From positions 124,001-188,000 of the forward strand of contig NZ_FZNQ01000003.1 of the NCBI RefSeq assembly GCF_900188065.1: a stretch of DNA of 64,000 bases, in the 5' to 3' direction. The translations under genes and the position numbers were made by a program. Positions 47,177 through 56,844 of the stretch are shown piece after piece (the first letter of the stretch is position 1; each line of letters begins with the position of its first letter). This stretch comes from Halorubrum vacuolatum. GTDB taxonomy: Archaea > Halobacteriota > Halobacteria > Halobacteriales > Haloferacaceae. The notes under the pieces are model-generated. The model ran no database searches. It had not been told where the DNA came from and saw only the letters and a list, made by a program, of their open reading frames with translations.

Positions 47177-47317
47177 TTAGATCAGTCGCCATCCATATCC
47201 GTGTATCAGCATCACTGCTAGGATCCCAAAAACGGTCAGCGCCAGCATGTAGAAGATCATGATGAGTCCCATCTGTTTCGTCGTCATCTCGCCTTCGAGG
47301 ATATCTGACAGTCCCAT
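47177..47317 (-). CDS. 46-residue single-helix membrane protein
   Basis: Reading the minus strand from ATG 47317 to TAA gives a short cytosolic start (MGLSDILEGEMTTKQM) and one hydrophobic helix (about residues 17-39), then a short Gly/Arg end. It is too short to be found by usual length cut-offs. CGTATATAAG at about 47379-47388 is a good TATA box and would give a leader of about 36 nt. It looks like a real small haloarchaeal membrane protein; function unknown. Confidence 0.7.
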   Translation of the reverse strand: MGLSDILEGEMTTKQMGLIMIFYMLALTVFGILAVMLIHGYGWRLI

Positions 47318-47378
47318 CGTCCAACGTACTGTATCGCGGTCGTGCCCTCATTGGTCTCACCGTTAATCGAATAATGCA

Positions 47379-47388
47379 CTTATATACG
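47379..47388 (-). promoter_or_regulatory. TATA box of the 46-residue protein gene
   Basis: Minus-strand CGTATATAAG, about 62-71 nt before the ATG at 47317. Confidence 0.5.
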
Positions 47389-47495
47389 AGTCGGCGAATC
47401 CCGTGTCAGACCGGCGCGCTGTATTCACTCGGAGTTCGTGTCTCCTCCGCACGACTTCCACCGATCCGTTCGTTTTCACATCGACGAATCGCCGC

Positions 47496-48647
47496 TCATC
47501 CCTCGAACCCGTCCTCCCAGCGGAACGTCCCGTTTCGCTGGACGACCTCGCCGTCGACGCTGATGAAGGAGTTCTGACTCATGTCGCTTATAAGATCGAC
47601 GTGGACCGCGCTCTGATTGCCCGATTCGCCGTCCGGCAGGCAGGCGTCGTAGGCGCGACCGATCGCGAGATGGACCGTGTCCCCCATCTTCTCGTCGAAG
47701 AGGATCGAGTCGGTGAAGCGGTCGATTCCGCGGTTCATGCCGATCCCGAGCTCACCCAGTCGTCGTGCGCCGGCGTCGGTATCGAGGATCGACGCGAGCG
47801 CCTCCTCGCCGCTTTCGGCCGTGAAGTCCACGACCTCGCCGTCCTCGAAGACGAGGTGGACGTCCCGGACGCGGGTCGCCTCGATCGTCATCGGCACGTC
47901 GAAGAAGACCTCGCCCTCGGTCGCGTACGGGGCGGTGAACACCTCGCCGGAGGGGAGGTTGTGTGAGTCGTACGCGACGGAGGCGGCGGAGTTGACGGCG
48001 GTGCGGCCCGCGATCGACATCGTCACGTCCGTGTCGGGGGCGTCGTCGCGCTCGGTGACGATCCGCACTTCCTCGCCGGCGTCGAGGATCGCCTTCATTT
48101 CGGCCATCTCATCGGCGAGCGACTCCCAGTCGCGGAGGACGGCGTGATAAACGAAGTCGCGATACTCCTCGTAGGCCATCCCGGCCTGTTGGGCGAGGCT
48201 GCGCGTCGGATGGACCGTCGAGACCCAGTCGGTGTCCATACGGGCCTCTCGAACCTCGGTTCGTGTGGACGCATACGCCCGGCGAACCGCGCGGTCGACG
48301 TCCGCCGTCGCCGTGGTGTTGCGGCCGCCGCCGAGCCGGAGGTAGACGTCGGCGGCCTCGACGAGCGCCAGATCGACGGTCGGGTCGCCGAATCGCTCCG
48401 TGGGACCGCCGTTATCGTCGCCCGCCTCGTCGACGGCAGTCTCGTGCCCTTTTAAATATGCCCTGGCGACCTCCTCGGATCCATAGAGGGTCGTGACGCT
48501 CGCCCCCCGCTCGCCGAGGACCTCCGCGACGGCGACCGCGAGGTCGTGAGCCCCCTCCGCGACGTCGACGACCACGTCGTCGCCGGCTCCGGCCCGAGCG
48601 CTCCAGTCGACGAGTACCTCTGCGTGCTCGCGTACGCGTTCATCCAT
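47496..48647 (-). CDS. M29-family aminopeptidase
   Basis: 383 residues. The M29 (AmpS/thermophilic metalloprotease) fold is shown by MAYEEYRDFVYHAVLRDWESLADEMAEMKAILDAGEEVRI, SHNLPSGEVFTAPYATEGEVFFDVP and the C-terminal NRGIDRFTDSILFDEKMGDTVHLAIGRAYDACLPDG..., which contain the glutamate and histidine metal ligands. It releases N-terminal amino acids from peptides, fitting the PepF and peptide importer genes in this window. ATG 48647 was chosen because a TATA box lies 25-32 nt upstream (leaderless). Confidence 0.93.
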   Translation of the reverse strand: MDERVREHAEVLVDWSARAGAGDDVVVDVAEGAHDLAVAVAEVLGERGASVTTLYGSEEVARAYLKGHETAVDEAGDDNGGPTERFGDPTVDLALVEAADVYLRLGGGRNTTATADVDRAVRRAYASTRTEVREARMDTDWVSTVHPTRSLAQQAGMAYEEYRDFVYHAVLRDWESLADEMAEMKAILDAGEEVRIVTERDDAPDTDVTMSIAGRTAVNSAASVAYDSHNLPSGEVFTAPYATEGEVFFDVPMTIEATRVRDVHLVFEDGEVVDFTAESGEEALASILDTDAGARRLGELGIGMNRGIDRFTDSILFDEKMGDTVHLAIGRAYDACLPDGESGNQSAVHVDLISDMSQNSFISVDGEVVQRNGTFRWEDGFEG

Positions 48648-48671
48648 ATACCCCCGCTGTGGCGGGATTCG

Positions 48672-48679
48672 CTTATATC
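48672..48679 (-). promoter_or_regulatory. TATA box of the M29 aminopeptidase
   Basis: Minus-strand GATATAAG, 25-32 nt before the ATG at 48647. Confidence 0.6.
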
Positions 48680-48790
48680 CATCCGGTCCGGTCGCGCTCG
48701 TCAACGTACTCGCGCGATGCGGAACCACGTGCTCGCGCGATGCGAACCACGCCTCTCCCCCGAGACACGGTGACGCACCGCACGAAAACC

Positions 48791-48797
48791 GTTATAG
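48791..48797 (+). promoter_or_regulatory. TATA box of the GTPBP1-like GTPase
   Basis: GTTATAG, 24-30 nt before the ATG at 48821; leaderless mRNA expected. Confidence 0.55.
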
Positions 48798-48820
48798 CCG
48801 GTGGATCCCTATGGCTCTCC

Positions 48821-50470
48821 ATGAGCGCTGACCGGTCCGTGCTCCAGCGGACCATCGAGCGTGGCGAGCGGGACGGCGGGGCGATCGAATTTAAAGAGCG
48901 CTTGAGCCGCGAGATCCATCTCTCCGAGGGCCGGATGGAGTCGCTCGTGGCCCAGTTGCGCCACCGGGTACTCTCGGGCGACGGGGAGGCGACCTACGTC
49001 CTCGGGGTCACCGACGACGGCGGGCTCGCGGGCATCTCTCCGGAGACGTTCTCGGAGACGATGGACGTCCTCTCGTTGCTCGCCGAGGAGGCGGACGCGC
49101 ACATCGCCGACGTCGAGACATGGAGCGCGGGATCGGCTGGCAACGGCGACGAAGAGGGGCTCGTCGGTCTCGCGACCCTGCAGGAGGGCGGCGTCTTCGA
49201 GGCCGACGACGACCACATCGTCGTCGGCACCGCCGGCCACGTCGACCACGGCAAATCGACGCTCGTCGGCTGCCTCGTCACCGGTCGCGCGGACGACGGT
49301 CAGGGCGGAACGCGCGGGTTCCTCGACGTCCAGCCGCACGAGGTCGAACGCGGGCTCTCGGCGGACCTCTCGTATGCCGTCTACGGCTTCGCGGACGACG
49401 CGGACGAGCCGGTTCGGATGGACAATCCCCACCGGAAATCAGATCGCGCGGGGATCGTTGAGCGCGCCGACCGGCTCGTCTCGTTCGTCGACACCGTCGG
49501 CCACGAGCCGTGGCTCCGAACCACGATCCGGGGGATCGTCGGGCAGAAGCTCGATTACGGACTCCTCGTCGTCGCTGCCGACGACGGGCCGACACGGACG
49601 ACGCGTGAACACCTCGGGATCCTGTTGGCGACGGAGCTCCCCACCATCGTCGTGCTCACCAAAGCCGACGCGGTGACGCCCGAGCGGCTCGCCGCGGTCG
49701 AACGGGAGGTCGAGTCCACGCTGCGCGACGTCGGACAGACGCCGCTTTTAGTCGACCGCCACGGCGTCGACGTCGCGATCGAGGAGGTCGGAGACGGGGT
49801 CGTCCCGATCCTGCGAACGAGCGCCGTCACGATGGAAGGGTTGGACGACCTCGACCGGCTCTTCGCGTCGCTCCCGAAGCGGGCCACCCCCGAACGGGAG
49901 GCGTTCCGGATGTACATCGACCGGAGCTACAAGGTGACCGGTGTGGGCGCGGTCGCCTCCGGGACGGTCACCTCCGGAAGCGTCGAGGCCGGCGACGAGC
50001 TGCTCCTCGGACCGATGCCGGACGGGACGTTCCGGGAGGTGGAGGTCCGCTCCATCGAGATGCACTATCACCGCGTCGACCGGGCGAAGGCCGGCCGGAT
50101 CGTCGGCATCGCGCTCAAAGGGGTCGAGGAGGCGGAGATCCAGCGAGGGATGGCGCTCGTTCCCCGCACCGACGATGTCGAACCGGTCCGGGAGTTCGAA
50201 GCGGAGGTGATGGTGCTCAACCACCCGACGCGGATCCGGGAAGGTTACGAGCCGGTTGTGCATCTGGAGACGCTCTCGGAGGCGGCCGTCTTTGCGCCGG
50301 CCGAAGGGCGGCTCCTTCCGGGCGATACCGGTCGAACCCGCGTTCGATTTAAGTTCAGGCCGTATCTCGTCGAACCCGGTCAGCGGTTCGTTTTCCGGGA
50401 AGGGTCGAGCAAGGGAGTCGGCACGGTCGTCGACGTTCGTAATGATGGAAACGGAGTCATCAACAGATAA
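48821..50470 (+). CDS. GTPBP1-like translational GTPase
   Basis: 549 residues. The G domain has G1 GHVDHGKSTLVG (about residue 141), G3 DTVGHEPW and G4 LTKAD, and is followed by two beta-barrel domains as in EF-Tu/EF-1A (YKVTGVGAVASGTVTSGSVEAGDELLLGP and a C-terminal RVRFKFRPYLVEPGQRFVFREG). An extra N-terminal ~130 residues (AIEFKERLSREIHLSEGRMESLVAQLRHRVLSGDGEATYVLGVTDDGGLAGIS) matches the GTPBP1/GTPBP2 family, whose eukaryotic members act in ribosome rescue and mRNA turnover. The in-frame upstream extension is rejected because the TATA box lies inside it. Divergent from the aminopeptidase. Confidence 0.9.
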   Translation: MSADRSVLQRTIERGERDGGAIEFKERLSREIHLSEGRMESLVAQLRHRVLSGDGEATYVLGVTDDGGLAGISPETFSETMDVLSLLAEEADAHIADVETWSAGSAGNGDEEGLVGLATLQEGGVFEADDDHIVVGTAGHVDHGKSTLVGCLVTGRADDGQGGTRGFLDVQPHEVERGLSADLSYAVYGFADDADEPVRMDNPHRKSDRAGIVERADRLVSFVDTVGHEPWLRTTIRGIVGQKLDYGLLVVAADDGPTRTTREHLGILLATELPTIVVLTKADAVTPERLAAVEREVESTLRDVGQTPLLVDRHGVDVAIEEVGDGVVPILRTSAVTMEGLDDLDRLFASLPKRATPEREAFRMYIDRSYKVTGVGAVASGTVTSGSVEAGDELLLGPMPDGTFREVEVRSIEMHYHRVDRAKAGRIVGIALKGVEEAEIQRGMALVPRTDDVEPVREFEAEVMVLNHPTRIREGYEPVVHLETLSEAAVFAPAEGRLLPGDTGRTRVRFKFRPYLVEPGQRFVFREGSSKGVGTVVDVRNDGNGVINR

Positions 50471-50662
50471 ACTCGTTCGGTATTTACACCGATCCCAACA
50501 GAGTGGAATATATCTCATTAGGAAGCGGCAAGATATTCATAAATATTTCTCATCGATACACGTTTGTCTTTTCACCGACGATTATTGGACATACCTGAGG
50601 CACTTCTTTCACTTTCCGTTCATTGGACAAGATTTATAGGTGGACCCTCGAAGGTGCATAAT
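50471..50662. other. AT-rich upstream region of the peptide ABC operon
   Basis: About 160 bp of unusually AT-rich sequence (several TATT/ATAT runs) between the GTPase stop and the binding-protein gene. No gene or clear operator is evident; TATA TTTATA lies at 50633-50638. Confidence 0.5.
50633..50638 (+). promoter_or_regulatory. TATA box of the peptide ABC transporter operon
   Basis: TTTATA 25-30 nt before the ATG at 50663; predicts a leaderless transcript. Confidence 0.65.
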
Positions 50663-52288
50663 ATGCGTCGACTCACCGACGAACGTTCCCGCATCACCCG
50701 CAGACAAGCTATCGCCAGCGGTGCCGCCGTCTCGACGTCCCTCTTCCTTGCCGGCTGTGCCGACGATGCCGAGGAGGACCTTCCGGACGACGACGACGAC
50801 ACTCCCGACGTCGAGGGTCAGCTCAACATCACCCAACAGGTCGCCCCGATCGAGTGGGACCCCGTCGTCGCGAACGACGCGTACTCGGGCCAGATCTACC
50901 ACACGATCTACGACGGCCTCTATGAGTACGACGTCCAGACGGTCGATCCGCAGCCGAAGATCGCGGCCGACACTCCCGAGATCGAGCGCGACGGCGAGCG
51001 GTTCATCATCCCGCTTCGTGAGGAGCCGGAGTTCCACGACGGTACGCCGGTGACCGCAGAAGACGTGATCCACTCGTTCACCGCGCCCGTCGAGGAGCAG
51101 ACGGACAACATGCCGGATTTCGACATGATCGAGGACGCCGAGGCGATCGACGACCACACCGTCCAGTTCGACCTCGAGTTCCCGTACGGGGCCTTCGAGA
51201 CGGTGACGCTGGCGACGTACATCGTCAACGCCGAGGCTCGGCAGGATGACCCCGAGGCGTTCAACCTGGAGAACCCCATCGGCTCCGGGCCGTACCAGTT
51301 CGATCAGGCGGAGATCGGCGAGTTCGCCGACGTCACCCTCTGGGAGGACTATTGGGACGAGCCGAGCCAGATCCCCTCGATCCGCTGGGAGCCCGCCGAG
51401 GACGACGCCGGCCGCGTCTCACGGATGCTGGCCCGCGAGACCGACGTGATGGAGGGCATTCCACCAGCGGACTGGGAGTCCATCGAGGCGGAGGACGGTA
51501 TCTCCATCGAGGACACGGCCGACACGGGCGTGTTCTACCTCGCGTTCAACTGTCAGGAGGGCCCGACGGCCGACCCCGACGTGCGTCGGGCCGTCGCCTA
51601 CTGCCACTCCACCAGTGCGTTCGTCGACGACGTGATCGGTGAAGCGGGCCAGAACATCAACTATCCGGTCGGGCCAACCATCGCCGAGGAGTGGGACTTC
51701 CCCGTCGACGAGTGGAACGACATGGAGTACGAGTTCGACCCGGATCGCGCACAGGAACTGCTCGACAACTCCGACGCCATTGAGGAGGGCGATGAGATCC
51801 GCTTTATATCCCCACCGGACGACCTCCGTGAACAGTGGTGTGAGCTGGTCGTCGACCGCCTCAACGAGATCGGCTACGGCGGTCGCGTCGATCGACTCGA
51901 CTGGGACACGTTCACCGACACCTACCAGTCCGGCGATGCCGACGAGTTCAACGTCTACTCGCTCGGATGGACCGGCGGTGGGGACCCCGACGTCTACCTC
52001 TACCAGCTGTTCCACGAGAGCCAGGCCGGCGTGAATCAAGGTCACTTCTACGAGAGCGACGAGTTCCACGAGAAGATCGTTCAGGCCCGTGAGTCCGTCG
52101 ACATGGACGAGCGCCGCGAGCTCTACATCGAGGTCATCGAGGAGATCCTCGAGGAGGTCGTCTGGATCCCCGGCTGGAACACGCTGAGCGCCATCGCGTA
52201 CGACGAAGACCGCGTCGAGAACGTGCTCCCCGACACCAGCACGACCACGACGCCGCGGATGGACCTGCCGGACGCGGCACTCCGCTAA
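50663..52288 (+). CDS. ABC transporter substrate-binding protein, peptide/nickel (SBP family 5)
   Basis: 541 residues. A twin-arginine lipoprotein signal (ITRRQAIASGAAVSTSLFLAGC, lipid-modified Cys) sends it to the outer membrane face. The mature part begins with an acidic linker, then family-5 blocks: YSGQIYHTIYDGLYEYD, FHDGTPVTAEDVIHSFTAPVE, PIGSGPYQFDQAEIGE, WTGGGDPDVYLYQLFHES and VWIPGWNT. These proteins capture oligopeptides, or dipeptides, nickel or heme; the neighbouring DppB/C/D/F-like genes make peptides the best guess. First gene of its operon. Confidence 0.94.
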   Translation: MRRLTDERSRITRRQAIASGAAVSTSLFLAGCADDAEEDLPDDDDDTPDVEGQLNITQQVAPIEWDPVVANDAYSGQIYHTIYDGLYEYDVQTVDPQPKIAADTPEIERDGERFIIPLREEPEFHDGTPVTAEDVIHSFTAPVEEQTDNMPDFDMIEDAEAIDDHTVQFDLEFPYGAFETVTLATYIVNAEARQDDPEAFNLENPIGSGPYQFDQAEIGEFADVTLWEDYWDEPSQIPSIRWEPAEDDAGRVSRMLARETDVMEGIPPADWESIEAEDGISIEDTADTGVFYLAFNCQEGPTADPDVRRAVAYCHSTSAFVDDVIGEAGQNINYPVGPTIAEEWDFPVDEWNDMEYEFDPDRAQELLDNSDAIEEGDEIRFISPPDDLREQWCELVVDRLNEIGYGGRVDRLDWDTFTDTYQSGDADEFNVYSLGWTGGGDPDVYLYQLFHESQAGVNQGHFYESDEFHEKIVQARESVDMDERRELYIEVIEEILEEVVWIPGWNTLSAIAYDEDRVENVLPDTSTTTTPRMDLPDAALR

Positions 52289-52371
52289 CCGCTTCGCCCG
52301 CGGTTTTCGACGAATAGAGCCACTTATCAACCCTCAACAGACAACACAACCAACCACTCACCGGATAGACA

Positions 52372-53424
52372 ATGGGACTCCTTCGCTACACGCTCAACCG
52401 CTTCCTACAGGCAATTCCGGTGATGTTCGGCATCGCCGTCATCACCTTCCTGTTGGTCAACTCGATGCCGGGCAACCCCGTCGACGTCATGTTGGCCGAA
52501 CAGGACGCGAGCCCCGAACTCATTCAGGCGATCGAGGAGCGGTACGGACTCGATGAACCGCTACACATCCAGTTCCTGAACTACATCGGCTTCTCGTGGT
52601 TCCTCGCACAGATCGGGTTTCCGGGCTTCGCCGATGCACCGCCGGGACTCCTGCAGGGTGATCTCGGACTGAGCATGTACTACGAGCGTCCGGTCTCGGA
52701 CCTGATGCTCACCCGGCTCCCGCCGACGCTGCTGTTGATGATGTCGGCGTTCGCGTTCGCGCTGGTGACGGCCATCCCGCTTGGCGTGTTGGCGGCCACG
52801 CGGCGCAACCAGCCGGCCGACCACGTCTCGCGGATCGTCGCGCTCATCGGCGTCTCGACGCCCTCCTTCTGGATCGGGATCATGCTCATCATCCTCTTTT
52901 CGGTTCAATTGGGGTGGTTGCCCTCCGGCAGGTTGGTGTATCCGTGGCGTGACCCCTCCCACTACGGCTACGGCTCCACGCTGGAGTTATACTATCAGAC
53001 CGTGAGACACCTCATCCTCCCGATGATCGCGCTCGGGACGCTCCAGATGGCGACGATCATGCGCGTCGAGCGGAGCTCGATGATCGAGTCGCTGCAAAAG
53101 GAGTACGTCAAACTCGCCCGCGCCTACGGCGTCTCCGAGCGAAAGATCCTGCGAAAGCACGCGTTCCGGCCCTCACAGCTTCCGGTCGTCACGCTCGTTG
53201 GATTGAACCTGACGAGCGCCATCGGCGGGGCCGTCCTCATCGAGATGGTGTTTTCGATCAACGGGATGGGGCGGCTGCTCATCCAGTCGATACAGACGCA
53301 TGATTACCAACTCGTGTTGGGTACGACCGTGGTGATCGGCTTCGTCTTCGTCATTGGCGTGATCATCACGGACATCGCGTACGCGTATATCGACCCACGC
53401 GTGTCCTACGGGGAGGGAAGCTAA
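52372..53424 (+). CDS. ABC transporter permease, DppB/OppB type
   Basis: 350 residues, six predicted transmembrane helices. Typical start LLRYTLNRFLQAIPVMFGIAVITFLLVNSMPGNPVD and the C-terminal EAA-type loop RAYGVSERKILRKHAFRPSQLPVVTLVGLNL that contacts the ATPase. The long periplasmic-side loop after helix 1 is normal for the DppB family. Second gene of the operon, 83 bp after the binding protein and 1 bp before the next. Confidence 0.95.
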   Translation: MGLLRYTLNRFLQAIPVMFGIAVITFLLVNSMPGNPVDVMLAEQDASPELIQAIEERYGLDEPLHIQFLNYIGFSWFLAQIGFPGFADAPPGLLQGDLGLSMYYERPVSDLMLTRLPPTLLLMMSAFAFALVTAIPLGVLAATRRNQPADHVSRIVALIGVSTPSFWIGIMLIILFSVQLGWLPSGRLVYPWRDPSHYGYGSTLELYYQTVRHLILPMIALGTLQMATIMRVERSSMIESLQKEYVKLARAYGVSERKILRKHAFRPSQLPVVTLVGLNLTSAIGGAVLIEMVFSINGMGRLLIQSIQTHDYQLVLGTTVVIGFVFVIGVIITDIAYAYIDPRVSYGEGS

Positions 53425-53425
53425 C

Positions 53426-54415
53426 ATGGCGATCGGTGAACAACAGACCCAGGAGGACGAGGATAGTGGCAGTGAGTTCGAGCCGAACGTCGGCTGGCGA
53501 CACACGCTCTCGAAGATCAAAGACGACACGACGGCGCGCTTCGGGCTCTACGTCATCGCCATCGTCGGCACGGTCGCCATGGTGACGACCATCGACGCGA
53601 ACCTCTCGACGATCACGTTCGGGCGCGTCGAGAACTTCACGCTCGCGGAGTCCGTCTGGTATCATCCCGAACGGCATCCCGATCCCGGCACGACCGAACG
53701 TCGGATGCCCCCCTTCTTCGTTGAGGGCGGATCGCTTGAACATCCCCTCGGCACCGACCGCAACGGCCGTGATTACATCTCCCGGCTCGTCTACGGCACC
53801 CGCGTGTCCTTCTTCGTCGGGATCGTTGCGACGGGACTCGGGATGATCGGCGGCACGATCGTCGGCGCGGTCTCCGGCTACTATGGCGGCTGGGTCGACG
53901 ACGTGTTGATGCGTGCCGTCGAGACGCTGTACGCCATCCCGCCGCTCGTGCTCGTGATCGTCTTTACCGTGTTCGTGAGCGGGGGCGACCCGGACATCAT
54001 CTACGCGGTCTTCGGGGTGGGGATCGCCTTTATCCCGGTGTTCGCCCGGCTCATTCGGAGCCGGGTGCTCAGCGTTCGCGAGATGGACTACGTCGAGGCG
54101 GCGCGTGCGACCGGCGTGAAGGACCGCGATATCCTTCGGCGACACGTGATCCCGAACAGCTTCGCGCCGGTACTCGTGCTGGCGACGCTGCAGATCGGCG
54201 TCACCATCCTCATCGTTGCGGGCCTGTCGTTCCTCGGCTATGGGGCGCAGCCGCCGACGCCCGACTGGGGTGAGATGCTCCGGATCTCCCACCAGTACAT
54301 GCACTCGAACCCCTGGATGAGCATCTGGCCCGGACTCGCCATCCTCATCACCATCATGGGGTTCAACCTGTTCGGTGACGGCCTCCAGGACGCACTCGAC
54401 CCGCGGATCAAATAA
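53426..54415 (+). CDS. ABC transporter permease, DppC/OppC type
   Basis: 329 residues with a long acidic N-terminal cytosolic tail (residues 1-35). HPLGTDRNGRDYISRLVYGTRVSFFVGIVATGLGMIGGTIVGAVSGYYGGWVDDVLMR and the EAA loop YVEAARATGVKDRDILRRHVIPNSFAPVLVLATLQIG define the OppC family. It pairs with the DppB-type permease to form the channel. Confidence 0.95.
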   Translation: MAIGEQQTQEDEDSGSEFEPNVGWRHTLSKIKDDTTARFGLYVIAIVGTVAMVTTIDANLSTITFGRVENFTLAESVWYHPERHPDPGTTERRMPPFFVEGGSLEHPLGTDRNGRDYISRLVYGTRVSFFVGIVATGLGMIGGTIVGAVSGYYGGWVDDVLMRAVETLYAIPPLVLVIVFTVFVSGGDPDIIYAVFGVGIAFIPVFARLIRSRVLSVREMDYVEAARATGVKDRDILRRHVIPNSFAPVLVLATLQIGVTILIVAGLSFLGYGAQPPTPDWGEMLRISHQYMHSNPWMSIWPGLAILITIMGFNLFGDGLQDALDPRIK

Positions 54416-54435
54416 CTCGCTATCCACAACCTATC

Positions 54436-55509
54436 ATGTCTGACACCATACTCGAAGTGACCGACCTGAAGACACAGTTTTACACCGAACGCGGCGTGGT
54501 CCGGGCGGTCGATGGCGTCTCGTTCGACGTCAAACAGGGCGAGATCGTCGGGCTCGTCGGCGAATCCGGCGCGGGCAAGAGCGTGACGACCTCATCGGTG
54601 TTGCGGCTCATCGAGGAGCCGGGCGAGGTCGTCGGCGGCGAGGTCGACTACATGGGACGGACCATCGTCGGCTTCGAGGACACCGGCGAGGAGCTCGTCC
54701 CCCGCGATGAGATGCTCACGGAGGCACAGATGCGTGATCAGATCCGTGGCAACGAGATCGCGATCATCTTTCAGGACCCGATGGAGAGCCTCAACCCCGT
54801 CTACACGGTCGGCGGACAGGTCAAGGAGTTCATCGAACTCAACCGGGACCTCAGCGGCGAGGAGGCCAAAGAGGAAGCCATCGAGATGCTCCGCCGCGTC
54901 GGGATCCCCGAGGCCGCGGAGCGATACGGCGACTATCCGCACGAGTTCTCCGGCGGGATGCGCCAGCGCGTGTTGATCGCGATGGCGCTCGGCTGTCGGC
55001 CGAACCTCATCATCGCCGACGAGCCGACGACCGCGCTCGACGTCACCGTCGAGGGACAGATCCTCGAACTCGTCAACGACCTTCAGGCGGAGTTCGGGAC
55101 GAGCTTCATCTGGGTGACCCACGACATGGGCGTCGTCGCCGAGATCTGTGACCGTGTCAACGTGATGTATCTCGGCCAGATCGTCGAACAGGGGCCGGTC
55201 GATGAGATCTTCCACGACACCCAACACCCCTACACGGAGGCGCTTTTGAACTCCATTCCGCGACCGGATCGAACGGTCGATGACCTCGAACCGATCGAGG
55301 GAACGATGCCCAGCGCGCGGAGCCCGCCGTCCGGCTGTCGGTTCCATCCCCGCTGTCCGGACGCTCGCGAGCCCTGCCGGGAGATCGAGCCCGCCTTCGA
55401 ACAGGTCGCCGAGACGGCCGATGGGGCCGCTCACCGCGCGTCCTGTCTCAAACACGAGGAGGTCGGCTACTGGGAGGCCGAGCCGCTCGAAGTGGAGGTG
55501 GAAAAATGA
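54436..55509 (+). CDS. ABC transporter ATPase, DppD/OppD type
   Basis: 357 residues. Walker [11 protein letters not shown]-loop [12 protein letters not shown], signature [16 protein letters not shown], Walker [14 protein letters not shown] and H-loop VTHDMG. The C-terminal part has the oligopeptide-transporter domain [16 protein letters not shown] with cysteines that can hold an Fe-S cluster in relatives. It hydrolyses ATP for transport. Its stop overlaps the next start by 4 nt. Confidence 0.96.
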   Translation: MSDTILEVTDLKTQFYTERGVVRAVDGVSFDVKQGEIVGLVGESGAGKSVTTSSVLRLIEEPGEVVGGEVDYMGRTIVGFEDTGEELVPRDEMLTEAQMRDQIRGNEIAIIFQDPMESLNPVYTVGGQVKEFIELNRDLSGEEAKEEAIEMLRRVGIPEAAERYGDYPHEFSGGMRQRVLIAMALGCRPNLIIADEPTTALDVTVEGQILELVNDLQAEFGTSFIWVTHDMGVVAEICDRVNVMYLGQIVEQGPVDEIFHDTQHPYTEALLNSIPRPDRTVDDLEPIEGTMPSARSPPSGCRFHPRCPDAREPCREIEPAFEQVAETADGAAHRASCLKHEEVGYWEAEPLEVEVEK

Positions 55510-56810
55510 GCGTCACTGAAGCGCTTGCGGACGTCGAGATGGGCGAGACGTTGCTCGAGATCGAGGGGCTCACGAAACACTTCCAGTCCGACACCGGCCT
55601 CCTCGCGGGCGTCTTCGGCTCGGAGGTCGTGGAGGCGGTCGACGACGTGAGCTTCGAGATCGCCAAAGGCGAGACGGTCGCGCTCGTCGGCGAGAGCGGC
55701 TGTGGCAAGAGTACGCTCGCTCGGACGATCCTCCAACTCATCGAACCGACCGACGGGCGTGTCGCGTTTAAAGGCGTGGAGCTGACCGAGCGGAGCCAGC
55801 GGGAGATCCGGCCGCTCAGACGCGACATGCAGATGATCTTCCAGGACCCCCAATCCTCGCTCAACCCCCGGATGAAGGTTGGCCAGATCATCGAGGAGCC
55901 GATGAAGGCCCACGACATGTACACGAAAACGGAGCGTCGTGAGCGGGCCAAGGAGTTGCTCGAACGCGTCGAACTCAAACGGGAGTACTACAACCGCTAC
56001 CCACACGAGTTCTCCGGCGGCCAGCGCCAACGGATCAACCTCGCGCGGGCGATGGCGACCGACCCGGACCTCATCGTCTGTGACGAACCGGTGTCGGCGC
56101 TCGACGTGAGCGTGCAGGCACAGGTGCTCAACACGATGCGAGACCTCCAGGAGGAGTTCGGGTTCACCTACCTCGTCATCTCACACGACCTCTCGGTGGT
56201 CCGGTACATCGCCGATCGCGTCGCCGTCATGTACCTCGGCCATATCGCGGAGCTGGCTGAAAAAGAGGAGCTCTATGAGAACCCGAAACACCCCTACACG
56301 CAGGCATTGCTCGATGCGATCCCGATCCCGGATCCCCGGTCCCGGGACGCCCGTGGGACCTTGGAGGGTGACGTGCCGAGCCCGATCGGCCCGCCCTCGG
56401 GGTGTCGGTTCCGTACCCGCTGCCCCTCGCTCATCCAGCCGGACGAACTGGATCTCTCGCCGGACGACTGGTCGCAGGTCAGACGCTTCACCCGCGCCGT
56501 TCAGCGCCGAACCTTCGTCCCCGAGTATCCCGACGAGGATGCGGGCCTTCCGGTGGGCGAAATAACCGACGCCGTCGATGCCGACTACTTCCCGGAGGGC
56601 CGTCCTGACGGCGAGGCGGGCGACATCATCGATGAGGTCTGTCGGTCGATCGCCGACCGCGAGTGGGACGACGCTCAGAAGCTCGTGACCGAGCGGTTCG
56701 AGGAGGCGAGCATCTGTGCGACCGAGCGCCCACAGTACACGATCCCGGCCGAATTCGGCACCGGTGACCACGACGTGAGCTGTCACCTCCATCGCGACGA
56801 CGCGATCTGA
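55506..56810 (+). CDS. ABC transporter ATPase, DppF/OppF type
   Basis: 434 residues, about 100 more than usual. Walker [11 protein letters not shown]-loop [14 protein letters not shown], signature [16 protein letters not shown], Walker [14 protein letters not shown] and H-loop ISHDLSVV are complete. [14 protein letters not shown] marks the oligopeptide C-terminal domain. An additional C-terminal ~100 residues ([33 protein letters not shown]..., [30 protein letters not shown]) is a helical, acidic extension of unknown role. Last gene of the importer operon. Confidence 0.95.
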   Translation: MSVTEALADVEMGETLLEIEGLTKHFQSDTGLLAGVFGSEVVEAVDDVSFEIAKGETVALVGESGCGKSTLARTILQLIEPTDGRVAFKGVELTERSQREIRPLRRDMQMIFQDPQSSLNPRMKVGQIIEEPMKAHDMYTKTERRERAKELLERVELKREYYNRYPHEFSGGQRQRINLARAMATDPDLIVCDEPVSALDVSVQAQVLNTMRDLQEEFGFTYLVISHDLSVVRYIADRVAVMYLGHIAELAEKEELYENPKHPYTQALLDAIPIPDPRSRDARGTLEGDVPSPIGPPSGCRFRTRCPSLIQPDELDLSPDDWSQVRRFTRAVQRRTFVPEYPDEDAGLPVGEITDAVDADYFPEGRPDGEAGDIIDEVCRSIADREWDDAQKLVTERFEEASICATERPQYTIPAEFGTGDHDVSCHLHRDDAI

Positions 56811-56844
56811 GCCGCCGGCCGTTTTCGAACGCCCGCGCCGCCGG

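Noticed and set aside
47118-47360. 80-residue minus-strand frame
   Set aside because: Arg/Asp-rich, no hydrophobic or domain pattern; the smaller 46-residue frame in the same place has a credible membrane helix and promoter.
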